DNA from: an uncultured Chlorobiaceae bacterium | Lineage (GTDB): Bacteria > Bacteroidota > Chlorobiia > Chlorobiales > Chlorobiaceae | DNA length: 64,000 nt | Assembly: GCA_903851385.1 (NCBI GenBank) | Contig: CAINOC010000045.1 | Span: 1-64,000 of the forward strand | Direction: 5' to 3' | Part shown: positions 1 through 9,335 of the stretch, piece after piece | Numbering within the stretch: the first letter of the stretch is position 1 | Layout of the letters: each line of letters opens with the position of its first letter | Notes under the pieces: generated by a model | Database searches by the model: none | What the model was told of the DNA's origin: nothing | What the model saw: only the letters and a program-made list of their open reading frames with translations | Translations under genes and position numbers: made by a program

Positions 1-74
1 ATCATCAGCTCAACAGCATCTACCTTGAACTCTTTGCTGTACTGTCTGCGACTCCCGTTGCCTGTCGGTGTCAT
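1..74 (-). CDS. IS3-type transposase OrfA, N-terminal fragment (runs off the window)
   Basis: The reverse strand has an ATG at 74-72 preceded by a strong AAAGGAGAT ribosome-binding site. Its first 24 codons contain RRQYSKEFKVDAVEL, the typical N-terminus of IS3/IS911-type OrfA proteins, the helix-turn-helix subunit that binds the IS ends. The rest of the transposase lies beyond base 1. It sits inside the broken outer-membrane protein gene next to it. The family call rests on 24 residues only, so the IS subgroup cannot be named. Confidence 0.75.
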   Translation of the reverse strand, partial: MTPTGNGSRRQYSKEFKVDAVELM

Positions 75-140
75 GTTTTATATCTCCTTTTGATTGAAGA
101 TATGACTTCTCACACTGTCCACGAAAATATAGCAAGTTCA
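1..140 (-). mobile_element. Left end of an IS3-like insertion sequence, partial
   Basis: On the reverse strand the outer-membrane protein reading frame stops resembling its family after the residues GKGFKP. The sequence then begins TGAACTTGC at about base 140, a plausible IS3-family terminus starting with TGA. An OrfA-like gene starts 66 bases further in. The exact junction and any target duplication cannot be checked because the other end lies outside the window. Boundary at 140 is inferred. Confidence 0.6.
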
Positions 141-501
141 AGGGTTTAAATCCTTTTCCATCATAGATGTTATAGTAGCCGTTTGCCAAAAGCGACCATA
201 CATGAACATCGCCCCGGTAGTCTGAAGTCCCGGCACTGCTGGAAATCGTATTTATGCTATTGGTCTGATATCCAACTTCAGCCTCAAGGCGGCAATCTCT
301 TTGAGGGCAGCGAATACCAATCGCTCCAAGCACCGTTGTGCCGCTATCTAATGAATACTTGAGCGCCCCGTTATTAATATCATTTACCCACGACATGCCG
401 ATATTGCCACTAACGTATTGCTCCATGGCGGAAGCCGGAGAGGCCCACAGGCCGGTAATCAAACCTGCCGCAAGTAGTGCATAATGTTTTTTCATTGTCA
501 T
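141..501 (-). pseudogene. Outer-membrane beta-barrel protein, interrupted by an IS
   Basis: The gene starts with a clear signal peptide (MKKHYALLAAGLITGLWASPASA) followed by a short beta-barrel pattern of alternating residues, with a Cys pair in RCPQRDC. About 115 residues of mature barrel remain, then the frame enters the IS3-like element. Chlorobium and related genomes carry similar small surface barrels, probably porin-like or of unknown role. The upstream 250 bases to the next gene are AT-rich and probably carry its promoter. The truncated product would lack its C-terminal strands and probably would not fold in the outer membrane. Start could be the first or third codon (MTMKK). Confidence 0.7.
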
Positions 502-749
502 TCCTGTAAGTTATCATTTAAAAAACACATAATTATATATGCTTTATGTGTATAGTAAGCAATTATGGTGACATAGTAGCACTGTGTCGCCCTGTTTTTG
601 ACGGTATTATTTATGTTTTATATATATAACGTTTAGCTGTATTGGAACTATCAGTATAAAGCTGGACAGCTATGGCAAAGGCCATTTGCAGAACGGGGGC
701 TTTGTTTAGAGTTGTTTTAACAGGAGACAGAGAGAGTAATAAGCAGTCA

Positions 750-2267
750 TCATTGAACTTGCGATGCAGACAACAAGGGCAAAGATTTTATGTTAAGAGG
801 ATAAACGGCGGGTTTAAATTTTTTTCTGTCAGTTATTCGTATAATTTTTCCGGTTTGTATTTTTTTTAATTTTAGATTTGCGTCCATACCTACATTCACT
901 ATAAGATGTATTTTTTCTCTACTCATAATAATAAGGCATTTCTTGATTTTGACGTTATTAAGATTAAGATCAATTACTTTTCCTGATTTTTCTTTTTCAA
1001 TCGCCTTATGAATAATATTTGGAGCATTTTGAATCATGGTGTTAAACTTGACAACAAGTTTAGTTGCAATAGAATCTCTGATACGATTATGGAATAAATC
1101 GACGCCTGCATTAAGGAATCGGCGGTTTGGGCTAAATTCAAAATCAAAATTTTCTATTTTTAATGTTTGACTTAGAGTGTTATACATCAAGTTTCCACTT
1201 AGTACAAAATGATCATTATTATCAGTAATTATTATTACAGATAGCCCTTTTGTTGATGCATAGGCATATAACCTTTCTATAGTAATACTATGTCCTTTTG
1301 CTGAAAAAGTTTTCCCTTTCATAAAACTGTTTAACTGTTGATTTATTTCCTGAAAAGAAGTGAAAGCATATATGTATATATCGGATTTATCTACCACATC
1401 TTCTTCTTTCAATGTTTTCAATTGCGGCAATAAATTTGAGTGGAATTTTGCTTTTGATGCGTCTGTTGTGTCAGTAATAATAAACATTTTTGCATGCACA
1501 GCAGTCATGCACGTTATGCGTGAAGGGCTTGTTTTTATTTTACCGCTTATATCATTGCAAATAAATTTTATCCATACATTACTTGGTATACTGCTTATTA
1601 GGATGGGTTCTTGAAGATCATGCCACACCGGCAATAATGACGGCTTCAATGTTGCTGCTTTATATATTTCGGAATCCAGAAGCTTCGTTAATGCCGGGCT
1701 GTTTTTATTTATTGCTTCATTGAGCCGATCTTCCATGTTTTTTTTAAATGGTCCGATTTGTAAAACAGGCTTTACAGTCCATGTATATTTTTTTATCTTA
1801 AAACGGGTAACAATACACCAGTTTCGATCTATTTTCACAGGGGTTGATAAGGTTATCATCAGACTTGCATGAACAGGCTTTACTAATCCAGTTAAGAATT
1901 TTCCAAATCTGCTATCAATAAGTTCTGCATCTACAATCACTGGAAAAACACAAACGAGCTCTTTTCCTTTAGCTTTAATTATAATTTTTTCGGTCTTGGT
2001 GAGGGTTAATTTTATTTTTTCTTTTTTCTTTTCCTGGACAAGCAGTTCCTTAACTAAAAAACTCCCTGTTATTTTTTTGTTTAAATAATCTGTAAGATTT
2101 TTAATATCGTATGTGATATTAAAATTGAAGGTTGATGATGGGATTTCGATATTATATGTCTCTTGTATTGCATCCGGCGGGTTTATTTTATTATATTTTA
2201 ATAAATAAAAAAGAATAGGAGTTATAATAACAATAATTAACCCGGTTATAATGAGTGCCCGTTTCAT
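750..2267 (-). CDS. DUF4403 family protein, membrane-anchored
   Basis: This 505-residue protein has one N-terminal membrane anchor (residues 4-24, ALIITGLIIVIITPILFYLL) followed by a long beta-rich, lysine-rich region likely on the periplasmic side. Overall pattern (NINI..Y.I..LTDYLNKKI near the start, the WTVKPVLQIGPFKK block, and a duplicated architecture) matches DUF4403, a family common in Bacteroidota and Chlorobiota with no known activity; it resembles lipid-binding tubular domains. It lies 77 bases downstream of macB in the same direction and may be the last gene of that operon. It is markedly AT-richer than the genes upstream. Confidence 0.7.
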   Translation of the reverse strand: MKRALIITGLIIVIITPILFYLLKYNKINPPDAIQETYNIEIPSSTFNFNITYDIKNLTDYLNKKITGSFLVKELLVQEKKKEKIKLTLTKTEKIIIKAKGKELVCVFPVIVDAELIDSRFGKFLTGLVKPVHASLMITLSTPVKIDRNWCIVTRFKIKKYTWTVKPVLQIGPFKKNMEDRLNEAINKNSPALTKLLDSEIYKAATLKPSLLPVWHDLQEPILISSIPSNVWIKFICNDISGKIKTSPSRITCMTAVHAKMFIITDTTDASKAKFHSNLLPQLKTLKEEDVVDKSDIYIYAFTSFQEINQQLNSFMKGKTFSAKGHSITIERLYAYASTKGLSVIIITDNNDHFVLSGNLMYNTLSQTLKIENFDFEFSPNRRFLNAGVDLFHNRIRDSIATKLVVKFNTMIQNAPNIIHKAIEKEKSGKVIDLNLNNVKIKKCLIIMSREKIHLIVNVGMDANLKLKKIQTGKIIRITDRKKFKPAVYPLNIKSLPLLSASQVQ

Positions 2268-2344
2268 TGCTTTCTATCATTCTAAATTAAGGCTGCATTT
2301 AATTCATTCACTTTTGAATGGTATAAATTCTGAAAACTCTATCT

Positions 2345-4318
2345 TTACTCATAACGCAGAGCTTCTAAAGGCTTCAGTTCCGCAGCTTTTCTTGCAGGCC
2401 AAAGTCCGAAGAAAATTCCGATCAGCGCTGAAAAGACTGTTGCGAGAACAACAGAAATCAGGGATGTTTTTACTGCCCAACCGGCAAAATAGGAGAGGAC
2501 AAGAGAGATGCCAATACCTGCAAGAACTCCGATAAACCCTCCACTGATGGTTAAGCCAACCGATTCTACCAGAAACTGAAGCATAATGTCATTTTTCCTG
2601 GCGCCAATAGCCTTGCGCAACCCAATCTCCCGTGTGCGTTCGGTCACAGAAACCAGCATGATATTCATTATACCAATGCCTCCAACCACAAGTGAAATGG
2701 CGGCAATTGAACCAAGCAGAAGACTCATGGTTTGCGTTGTGCTGCTGAGCATCTTCTGAATTTCAGTCATGTCCCTGATATTGAAAGAGTCGTCTCCCTC
2801 TTTCAACCGGTGCCGTTTGATAATCAGCGCACTAATCTTGCTTTTTGCCTGTTCGATTAATGTTGATGAAGAAACTTCTACAAAAATCCCACTGAGATAA
2901 TCTTTGCCAAGCACACGGTACATAGCTGTGTTGACCGGAATGATTAATACATCATCGTCGTCTTGCGGCCCGGAAAATCCTTTCGCCGGCGCGATACCGA
3001 TAACCGTAAAATTAATTCTATTAATTTTGATTGTTTTTCCCACAGGATTGGTAGAACCGAAAAGTTCCTTCACAACCGTTACCCCGATAATGGCCACCTT
3101 TTCACGGGTCTGTATCTCTTCACGGGTAAACCATCGTCCGACTGTTGGTATCGACGCGCGCATTGTACCGTAATCATAGCCGACCCCATTAAGGCTTGAA
3201 CTCCAGTTTTTGTTGCCATAAACGATCCTGCCGCTGCCTGTTACTACTCCTGCCGCACTCTTTACCAGTGTGTGAAGGGCAGCAATCTCGTCTACATCAA
3301 TAAAGGTAAAGCGTGCGACAGCACCAGCTCCCTGGGCAGCACCTCTGATTTTTGCCGAACCACCTCGTATTGAAAGCAGATTGGAACCCATTGATTTCAT
3401 CTGTTCCTGCATGGCAGTTTTGGCGCCTTCGCCAAGTGCGATCATGGCAATTACTGATGCAACTCCGACAAGGATTCCAAGAACGGAAAGAAAAGAGCGC
3501 ATCTTGTTGGCAAGAATAGCCTGAAAAGCCTGTGCTATAAATCCTATAAATCGCCCATTTTGCCATAACGATGCCTTTCCGGACCCATGGATGTCAAAGC
3601 CGTTCTCTTCTTTGGCAACCACTGTGGTCTCAAATCCCGGTTTACGTTCATCAGAAATAATGACACCGTCCCTCATGGTAATGATCCGGTCGGCATATGC
3701 AGAGATATCGGGTTCGTGAGTGACCATGATGATAGTTTTTCCCTCTGCATGAAGAGCGGTAAAGATCTTCATGATCTCGATCGAGTTTTTTGTGTCCAGG
3801 TTTCCTGTCGGTTCATCGGCAAAAATGATCAACGGATCACGAACGAGCGCCCTTGCTATAGCCACACGCTGCTGTTCGCCTCCTGAAAGCTGATTTGGCG
3901 TATGATCGATTCTTTCAGCGAGTCCAACCTGCCTGAGCCGCTCTACCGCCTGCTGATGAAAATCACCTTTAACACCGCTATAGATATGTGGAAGCCGCAC
4001 GTTTTCAACAATACTCATCCGCTTAAGCAGGTGAAACTGCTGAAACACAAACCCGGCAACATTATTGCGTACTCCGGCCTGCTCATCCTCAGTCATGGTG
4101 TTGACATTATTGCCGAAAATTCGGTACTCTCCTTTGTCGGGATTGTCCAGAAGGCCGAGAATATTCAGCAGTGAAGATTTGCCTGACCCTGAAGCCCCCA
4201 TGATTGCAACAAACTCACCCTGCTCTATCGTCAGGGAAACACCGCGCAACGCATTCACCGTGCTTTCACCGATGAGGTATGTCCGGTGAACATCGACAAG
4301 CTCAAGCATCGGTTTCAT
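2345..4318 (-). CDS. macB: MacB-type ABC transporter, fused ATPase and permease
   Basis: MacB is the inner-membrane ATPase/permease that works with MacA and TolC to push substrates (macrolides, toxins, lipopeptides) through the outer membrane. The N-terminal 230 residues form the ATPase: Walker [11 protein letters not shown]-loop FVFQQFHL, signature [15 protein letters not shown], Walker [14 protein letters not shown] and switch His in MVTHE. A first membrane segment near residue 275 is followed by the large MacB periplasmic domain and a C-terminal FtsX domain with three membrane segments and the typical [16 protein letters not shown] loop. At 657 residues it is full length. The start overlaps the stop of the adaptor gene by ATGA, so the two are translationally coupled. 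Substrate unknown. Confidence 0.92.
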   Translation of the reverse strand: MKPMLELVDVHRTYLIGESTVNALRGVSLTIEQGEFVAIMGASGSGKSSLLNILGLLDNPDKGEYRIFGNNVNTMTEDEQAGVRNNVAGFVFQQFHLLKRMSIVENVRLPHIYSGVKGDFHQQAVERLRQVGLAERIDHTPNQLSGGEQQRVAIARALVRDPLIIFADEPTGNLDTKNSIEIMKIFTALHAEGKTIIMVTHEPDISAYADRIITMRDGVIISDERKPGFETTVVAKEENGFDIHGSGKASLWQNGRFIGFIAQAFQAILANKMRSFLSVLGILVGVASVIAMIALGEGAKTAMQEQMKSMGSNLLSIRGGSAKIRGAAQGAGAVARFTFIDVDEIAALHTLVKSAAGVVTGSGRIVYGNKNWSSSLNGVGYDYGTMRASIPTVGRWFTREEIQTREKVAIIGVTVVKELFGSTNPVGKTIKINRINFTVIGIAPAKGFSGPQDDDDVLIIPVNTAMYRVLGKDYLSGIFVEVSSSTLIEQAKSKISALIIKRHRLKEGDDSFNIRDMTEIQKMLSSTTQTMSLLLGSIAAISLVVGGIGIMNIMLVSVTERTREIGLRKAIGARKNDIMLQFLVESVGLTISGGFIGVLAGIGISLVLSYFAGWAVKTSLISVVLATVFSALIGIFFGLWPARKAAELKPLEALRYE

Positions 4319-5286
4319 TTTTTTGTTCTGCTCCTTTGGGGGGTAAACGGGTTTGATCCGGTGCTGTTTTTCGGCAGCACAAAAGAGGTATCGGGAAGTA
4401 ATACCAGGGAGTTATCCGTAAGGCCAGCAACTATTTCGATATTACTTTCATCCTGAAGTCCTGTCTGCACAGGCCTATAGCGGAAGGGCTGTTGCGTTAC
4501 TCCGTTTTTTTGCAGCACGATACTTTTACCGTTTTTGCTAAGAACAGCGGTGACGGGCAACAGCAAAGCTCCGTTCTTTTCCTGTACGATAATCTTGATA
4601 TTAGCGCTCATACCTGAACGAAACACATCGGGAATGTGGTCGGGAATAACATCGACATTGTAAATGTTTACATTGTTCTGCAGGTGTGACTCATAGTAGA
4701 TATGCTCAACAACGCCATTCACCCGAATGTCCGGATAGGCGTCAAGCCCGATCAGCGCCTTCTGCCCGATTTTTACCCGCCCGATATCAGTTTCATCAAC
4801 AAACGCTTTCACAATAAGACGATCTGAAAGCACGAAGAGTGAATCACTTGCCGTCACAGTCTGGCCGGGGTCGACACTGCGCACAATAACCTGGCCGTCC
4901 ATAGGCGCTATGACTGCAGTTTTTTTATATACATTGTTCCAGTAGCTCTCTTCACTTTTGCTTTGCAGTTTGGCAGCATCAAGCAGTGCAGCCCGTTCGG
5001 TTGAACTGAGCATGGCAAGTACGGCTCCTTTCTTTACAAGCCGGCCTTCTTTAACAAGAATTTCCTCGATTCTGCCTCCCACCGATGACTGGATTTTAAC
5101 CCGGTTTTGGGGTTCAACCGCTCCAGTCGTCGAGATTACTAACCGAATAGTTCCTCGTGAAGGATGGATTTCATCAAGGGGTTTTTCCGATGAGCGTGAT
5201 CCCTTGAAGATAAAGAACCCTGCTATACCTAAAACAAGGAGTGAAGCTACAACTCCCCATACCAGCTTATTCCTGTTGATCTTCAA
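4315..5286 (-). CDS. macA: MacA/HlyD-type periplasmic adaptor
   Basis: Membrane-fusion protein linking MacB to TolC. After a short cytoplasmic tail there is one membrane segment ([20 protein letters not shown]), then a biotinyl-lipoyl-like domain ([20 protein letters not shown] and the second half [17 protein letters not shown]), a very short helical hairpin, and the beta-barrel and membrane-proximal domains. The start chosen is a TTG at 5286-5284, preceded by AGGAGGA at 5291-5297 and lying 20 bases inside the end of tolC; an in-frame ATG upstream at 5346 has no such site and would prepend non-conserved sequence. The hairpin is much shorter than in E. coli MacA, so docking to TolC may differ. 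Confidence 0.88.
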   Translation of the reverse strand: MKINRNKLVWGVVASLLVLGIAGFFIFKGSRSSEKPLDEIHPSRGTIRLVISTTGAVEPQNRVKIQSSVGGRIEEILVKEGRLVKKGAVLAMLSSTERAALLDAAKLQSKSEESYWNNVYKKTAVIAPMDGQVIVRSVDPGQTVTASDSLFVLSDRLIVKAFVDETDIGRVKIGQKALIGLDAYPDIRVNGVVEHIYYESHLQNNVNIYNVDVIPDHIPDVFRSGMSANIKIIVQEKNGALLLPVTAVLSKNGKSIVLQKNGVTQQPFRYRPVQTGLQDESNIEIVAGLTDNSLVLLPDTSFVLPKNSTGSNPFTPQRSRTKK

Positions 5287-6568
5287 GCGCTCCTCCTTTT
5301 GACTGGATCCATTGAGCCTCGGCAAGCAGCATATCGGCCTCGGCATTGAGTAAATTCTTTTTTGCGTTCACCAGATTGTTTTCAATAATCACCCAGTCGT
5401 TGAAGGTTACAAGACCATTCGAGTATTGGGCGTTGGAAATTTTTGAGCGCTCGGTTGCGGCCTCAAGCTGTTTGTTCTGTACAAGAACGAACTGACGGGC
5501 ATCCTGAAAACTTTTCCAGCTTTGTTCGAGCGCGTTGAAGAGGAGGAGGTAGCCGCTCTTTTCAAGGGCATTCTGCTGACTCAAAACTGCACTCGCTTTG
5601 GCTACCCTTGCCCTGCCGGCTCCACCTTCATAAATGGGCACGGAAACCGTAATCCCTGCGCTCCAGTCCATCGCATCGATCGGCAGGCGGTCAAAAGCAC
5701 CTCGACCAACCGATGAGGTCAGAAAGAGTTGCGGTGAAAATGCACTTCTGGAAGCATCAAGATCGAAACGTGCGGCTTTGCTTTTGGTGTCAAGCTGCTG
5801 AAAAAGGGGATTGTTTTTGACGAGCTGGGCAAGATCAGGTTTTCTTTCCGTCAGGTCACTGACCTTGAATGCGCCCTGAACCCTGAGCGGCTGATGGGTA
5901 TCGCGGCCGAGTGCAGAAGCAAGGGTTGTCTGGGCAAGCACCAGGCCGCGTTTGGCCTGGGAGACTTCAAACTGCGCCTGTGCCAGGTCGGCTTCTGCCT
6001 GACGAAGCGAGCCGATGTGTTCACGGCCGCCCTGGTAGCGCAGGCTGATCAGACGGACATTATTCTGTCGCCTTTCGGCAATTTCACTGGCAAGTCCGAC
6101 AAGATCCTGTGCTTTGAGCAGTTGGATAAATGCTGATCGGAGGGCAAAGCGGACATTGGCAGAAACAGCGTCATAATTATACTGGGCGGCCTTGATTGCT
6201 TCAGCGTTGCTGGCAATCTGGTTAGACGTTTTCTGTCCATCATAGAGAAGCTGTTGAGCTGATAAGGAATATGAAAGAGCCGAAGATGAGCCGATTCCGT
6301 TACCATTTCTAATTGTTCCACTCTCTGAAGAGTTTACGCCAAAACTGAGTTGCGGAAGCAGGGCTCCTGTCGTGATGCGTTTATCGGCTTCAGCCTGCTG
6401 CATGACAGCAAGAGCCGAATAGAGGTCAGGATGGGCCTTGACAGCTTCACTGACGCACTGCTCCCAGCTCACAGACTCTTCAGCATGCAGTGGTGAGCAA
6501 GCAGCAAGAAAAAATATCACCAGTGCTTGATAAATTTTACGTAAAGCTTTCAACCTTTTCTTCTGCAT
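5267..6568 (-). CDS. tolC: TolC family outer-membrane efflux protein
   Basis: Outer-membrane channel of the tripartite pump with the neighbouring adaptor and MacB. A signal peptide (ALVIFFLAACSPLHA) precedes two repeated OEP domains of long helices rich in Ala, Gln, Leu and Asn (for example AQFEVSQAKRGLVLAQTTLA and LEAATERSKISNAQYSNGLV). Total length about 433 residues is normal for the family. The start is placed at the ATG opening MQKKRLKALRK; seven more codons upstream are open but unlike a signal peptide. A Cys in FFLAACSPL raises the possibility of a lipoprotein, as in many OprM-like channels, but the match to a lipobox is loose. Confidence 0.88.
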   Translation of the reverse strand: MQKKRLKALRKIYQALVIFFLAACSPLHAEESVSWEQCVSEAVKAHPDLYSALAVMQQAEADKRITTGALLPQLSFGVNSSESGTIRNGNGIGSSSALSYSLSAQQLLYDGQKTSNQIASNAEAIKAAQYNYDAVSANVRFALRSAFIQLLKAQDLVGLASEIAERRQNNVRLISLRYQGGREHIGSLRQAEADLAQAQFEVSQAKRGLVLAQTTLASALGRDTHQPLRVQGAFKVSDLTERKPDLAQLVKNNPLFQQLDTKSKAARFDLDASRSAFSPQLFLTSSVGRGAFDRLPIDAMDWSAGITVSVPIYEGGAGRARVAKASAVLSQQNALEKSGYLLLFNALEQSWKSFQDARQFVLVQNKQLEAATERSKISNAQYSNGLVTFNDWVIIENNLVNAKKNLLNAEADMLLAEAQWIQSKGGALEDQQE

Positions 6569-6603
6569 TATGGCTGTTGTAAAGTCCAAAAAATTTCACA
6601 CAG

Positions 6604-7059
6604 TCAGTCTCTTCTTCCAGCCCCAGGGATACCTCTTGGCTCTTGTGTGTTGTTTCCGTCAAAGGATTTTGCAATGCTTTTACCCAACTCCAGTATGCCT
6701 GAAAATGGCTGGGTTTTATAGTAGGTGCCAACACCAATTACGAGGCCAAGAACCAGGATTATAAGAAGTTCTCCAGGTCGATTGAGCCCTTCTGTGGTTT
6801 TAGCTTTTATGTATGAGAAGAATGCTTTCCAGTTTATCACTAACAAGTGGAAGAGGGCGAGGATGGAAAAGGCAAATCCAAAAATAATGTGCTGGTTTTG
6901 CCAAGCTGGTTTTGTCAGGCCGAGCATTTCCCATACAAATCTGGTATTTCCTCTACCTCCGGGGAAAATATAGAGGAGAACTCCTGATACCAGCAGGATG
7001 ACAAATGAAAGGCAAAGCCCAAAGCTTATCAATACTCGCCAACTGAATGTTTGTTTCAT
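6604..7059 (-). CDS. DUF4405 small membrane protein
   Basis: A 151-residue protein with about four hydrophobic segments: residues 8-31, 57-76, 95-113 and a weaker one. Histidines at QNQHIIFGF and LFHLLVINW sit at membrane faces and could bind haem, as DUF4405 proteins resemble small cytochrome-b-like membrane domains; that role is inference. It is the first gene of a minus-strand run with tolC, macA and macB, 35 bases ahead of tolC, so it may be co-transcribed with the efflux pump. The C-terminal tail (NNTQEPRGIPGAGRRD) is polar. Confidence 0.65.
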   Translation of the reverse strand: MKQTFSWRVLISFGLCLSFVILLVSGVLLYIFPGGRGNTRFVWEMLGLTKPAWQNQHIIFGFAFSILALFHLLVINWKAFFSYIKAKTTEGLNRPGELLIILVLGLVIGVGTYYKTQPFSGILELGKSIAKSFDGNNTQEPRGIPGAGRRD

Positions 7060-7222
7060 TTTCTGATCTATTAATACTTCTTTCTATTCATCTGTTTGAT
7101 TTCTTCACAATGGGACTGAAAAAAATCCGCTGATCCCGGTCATTGTTATGCATCAAGGCATCAAATAGTTATCGGGGCTGATCTTCCTCCGGATCAGCGG
7201 AAATCGCTAAGTAACAACTTCT

Positions 7223-8008
7223 TCAGTTCTTTTTACCTCTCTCCTCCTTGTTAGACTGATTCTGGCCTTTATTTTGCTGGCCTTGATTCTGCCGCTGCTG
7301 AGGAGCCCTGTTCTGCTGGTTCTGCATCTGCCGCTGCTGAGGAGCCCTGTTCTGCTGGTTCTGCATCTGCCGCTGCTGAGGAGCCCTGTTCTGCTGGTTC
7401 TGCATCTGCCGCTGCTGGGGCGCCCTGTTCTGCTGGTTCTGCATCTGCCGCTGCTGAGGAGCCCTGTTCTGCTGGTTCTGCATCTGCCGTTGCTCAGGAG
7501 CCTTGATTTGTGTACCCTGATTCGGTCTCGGTTGAGGTGCTCTGTTCTGTTGAGCCTGAACCTTTCTGTTGTTGGCATCGCTCCGCTGATCAAGAACTCT
7601 CCTCCTGTTGTCGTCATTACGCTGATACTGGTTCGTCCGACTATCAGGCCTGCGGTACTCAATATCACGATACCTTCTTATGTCGTCCCAGCGATATCTT
7701 CTTATCTGATAAGGAAGGCCGCTATCGAGAATAAGAACCCACGGCCCGCGGTAATAATAAGAACGGTACCAGTGCCCATTATGATAGATGTAGTAACGCT
7801 TTCCATAGTAAACGATATCGTAAGGACTCCCGACTGATACTGAAAATCCTTGAGTTCTCAGGTAAATAAAACTTGGTGGTGAATTAATAATAAAAGAGGG
7901 TCTGCTGCTGGCGCTGATATTTATGTTGATGGCAGCTTTTGCATCAGCAGGAGGAATACCAAGAAGCATTCCCGTAATACCTACAGCCAACCAGATGTGT
8001 TTTTTCAT
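7223..8008 (-). CDS. Secreted protein with 13-residue Gln/Asn-rich tandem repeats
   Basis: No named family recognised with confidence. The protein has a signal peptide (MKKHIWLAVGITGMLLGIPPADAKA), then a conserved-looking domain of about 90 residues with many aromatic residues (GFSVSVGSPYDIVYYGKRYY, HWYRSYYYRGPW, RRYRWDDIRRYRDIEYR), then a low-complexity tail. The tail contains five near-perfect copies of a 13-residue unit reading QQRQMQNQQNRAP. A paralogue lies 0.5 kb upstream (8522-9091) with the same head and a different 13-residue repeat. The start is the ATG at 8008, spaced six bases from GGAG; nine upstream codons are open but not signal-like. Probably an envelope or surface protein. 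Confidence 0.75.
   Translation of the reverse strand: MKKHIWLAVGITGMLLGIPPADAKAAININISASSRPSFIINSPPSFIYLRTQGFSVSVGSPYDIVYYGKRYYIYHNGHWYRSYYYRGPWVLILDSGLPYQIRRYRWDDIRRYRDIEYRRPDSRTNQYQRNDDNRRRVLDQRSDANNRKVQAQQNRAPQPRPNQGTQIKAPEQRQMQNQQNRAPQQRQMQNQQNRAPQQRQMQNQQNRAPQQRQMQNQQNRAPQQRQMQNQQNRAPQQRQNQGQQNKGQNQSNKEERGKKN
7292..7486. repeat. Five tandem copies of a 39-bp coding repeat
   Basis: The motif CCGCTGCTGAGG recurs at 7292, 7331, 7370, 7409 (variant GGGG CGCCC) and 7448, exactly 39 bases apart, with a degenerate sixth copy beginning at 7487. The unit encodes 13 residues on the reverse strand, so copy-number change keeps the reading frame. Confidence 0.95.
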
Positions 8009-8085
8009 TTTTTTCTCCGGTTTCCATGTGTACAATTGGGCAGTGAGGACGGTTTTACTGATGGCATACCATCCCCGATTGACTT

Positions 8086-8376
8086 TCAGTTTTTCAACTT
8101 GTCAGCGATCTCCCGAATAGAGCTGCTTAATGCGCGTAAAGCATTTTCTACGCCATCCTTCAGTTTTTCCCAAACGTCCTCGCCGGCTTCGCCAAGCTCT
8201 TTCAGTTTGTGGCGGGCATCAGTAACAGCTTTTTCAAGATGATCAACCTGTTCGGTATAGTTGAGGTGAGTTTCAGCAGTAAAGCTCTTAACTTTAGCCT
8301 TAAATTCAGCTACACGAGCCTGTGCCAGCTCCAATTCAGCTTCCGCTTTCTTTTTGTAAGCATCTTTTAAACTCAT
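8086..8376 (-). CDS. Small coiled-coil protein of the sll1863 stress-protein type
   Basis: A 96-residue, highly charged, almost entirely helical protein: AEAELELAQARVAEFKAKVK, then YTEQVDHLEKAVTDARHKLKELGEAGEDVWEKLKDGVENALRAL. The order of coiled coil, GEDVWEKLKDGVE block and helical tail matches small sll1863-like proteins linked to stress in cyanobacteria and other bacteria; the similarity is recalled, not computed. No signal peptide. The start MSLKDAYKKK (8376) is preferred to the ATG four codons upstream because the GAGAA upstream is better placed. It sits between two paralogous secreted repeat proteins and may share their expression. Confidence 0.7.
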   Translation of the reverse strand: MSLKDAYKKKAEAELELAQARVAEFKAKVKSFTAETHLNYTEQVDHLEKAVTDARHKLKELGEAGEDVWEKLKDGVENALRALSSSIREIADKLKN

Positions 8377-8521
8377 AATGATTCTCATTTATTGATTAAA
8401 ATTTCGACCAGTGATACGATTTCGGCAAAAGAGAGCTGGCAGTTTCAGCAGCTCACTTTTGCTTTTATCGCGACTATTGCATCAGTCAGTTACAGATCGG
8501 CATTTTCATGCTGCAATGGTG

Positions 8522-9091
8522 TTATCGGTTACGGTTTTCATCACTGCGCTGCTGCTCCAGAAGTCTTCTGTTGTTTTCATCCGTGCGCTGCTGGTCTAAT
8601 TTTCTCTTGTTGTTTTCATCGCTGCGCTGCTGGTCGAGCTTTCGCTTGTTATTTTCATCACTGCGTTGCTGTTCCAGGTTTCTTCTGTTGTTTTCATCTG
8701 TACGCTGCTGGTCCAGCCTTCTTCTGTCCTCGTTGTTGCGGTACTCAGTATCGCGGAACCTTCTTATATCATCCATACGATGTTTTCGTATTTTCGAGGG
8801 AAGCTGATTCAGCCTGACGCTCATCCATGGTCCACGGTAGTCAGAAGAACGGTACCATAAACCGTTCTGGTTCAGGTAATACATATTGCCGTAATAGACA
8901 ATATCGTAAGGACTTCCGACGGACACTGAAAAACCGTAATCTCTGAGTTCGACAAAATCAGGCCGTCTGTCGATAACAAACGATGGTCGGCTACCGATTC
9001 TGACGTTCAATGCTGCCTTTGCATCACCTGCAGGATTACCAAGAAGCATTCCTGTGATTCCTGCAGCTATCCAAATAGTTTTTTTCATCAT
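8522..9091 (-). CDS. Secreted protein with 13-residue tandem repeats, paralogue of 7223-8008
   Basis: Signal peptide MMKKTIWIAAGITGMLLGNPAGDAKA, nearly the same as in the downstream paralogue, followed by the same aromatic head domain (GFSVSVGSPYDIVYYGNMYY, LWYRSSDYRGPW, RKHRMDDIRRFRDTEYR). The C-terminal 65 residues are five copies of a 13-residue unit of the form DQQRSDENNKRKL, more charged than the QQ/QN unit of the paralogue. A GGGAG site lies six bases before the first ATG. Function unknown; location periplasmic, outer membrane or extracellular. The two genes look like an old duplication in which the tails were rebuilt independently. Confidence 0.75.
   Translation of the reverse strand: MMKKTIWIAAGITGMLLGNPAGDAKAALNVRIGSRPSFVIDRRPDFVELRDYGFSVSVGSPYDIVYYGNMYYLNQNGLWYRSSDYRGPWMSVRLNQLPSKIRKHRMDDIRRFRDTEYRNNEDRRRLDQQRTDENNRRNLEQQRSDENNKRKLDQQRSDENNKRKLDQQRTDENNRRLLEQQRSDENRNR
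8535..8729. repeat. Five tandem copies of a diverged 39-bp coding repeat
   Basis: TTTTCATC followed by a CTGCGCTGCTG-like block recurs at 8535, 8574, 8613, 8652 and 8691, spaced exactly 39 bases. Copies differ at several positions. The period equals that of the repeat at 7292-7486 although the sequence is different. Confidence 0.93.
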
Positions 9092-9188
9092 TACTTTCTC
9101 CCGGTTACTATGTTTGTAAGTTTTTATCTCATGAATCTTTGAGCAGTTGGGAAGTTGAGTGCACTGCCACGCGCTCTTTCAGCATTTT

Positions 9189-9335
9189 TTAAATACGTCG
9201 CCCTTGAATAACGCGAATCAGGATTACCACGATTGCGATAACCAGAAGGCCATGAATAAGTCCTCCCATTGTGTACGAGGTAACGAGTCCTAAAAGCCAG
9301 AGGACAATCAAGATTACAGCAATAGTTTCGAGCAT
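9189..9335 (-). CDS. Tiny membrane protein, lmo0937 type
   Basis: A 48-residue protein with two hydrophobic helices separated by a short glycine-containing turn (ETIAVILIVLWLLGLVTSY, then GGLIHGLLVIAIVVILIRVIQG). This layout matches the lmo0937 family of very small membrane proteins, often induced by stress; function unknown. The start is the ATG at 9335, six bases after AAGGAGAG; a longer frame upstream adds 12 non-conserved residues. It is the first gene of the 7.2-9.3 kb minus-strand cluster. Confidence 0.75.
   Translation of the reverse strand: MLETIAVILIVLWLLGLVTSYTMGGLIHGLLVIAIVVILIRVIQGRRI

Noticed and set aside
672-869. Open frame of 65 codons on the plus strand
   Set aside because: It overlaps the 3' end of the DUF4403 gene on the other strand and has no domain or ribosome-binding site.
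7292-7486. Regular repeats considered as a CRISPR array
   Set aside because: Repeats are adjacent with no spacers and are translated in frame; they are coding tandem repeats.
7274-7837. Plus-strand open frame of repeated Leu-Pro-Leu-Leu residues
   Set aside because: It is the complement of the 39-bp repeat tract of the secreted protein gene; the repetitive composition is a by-product.
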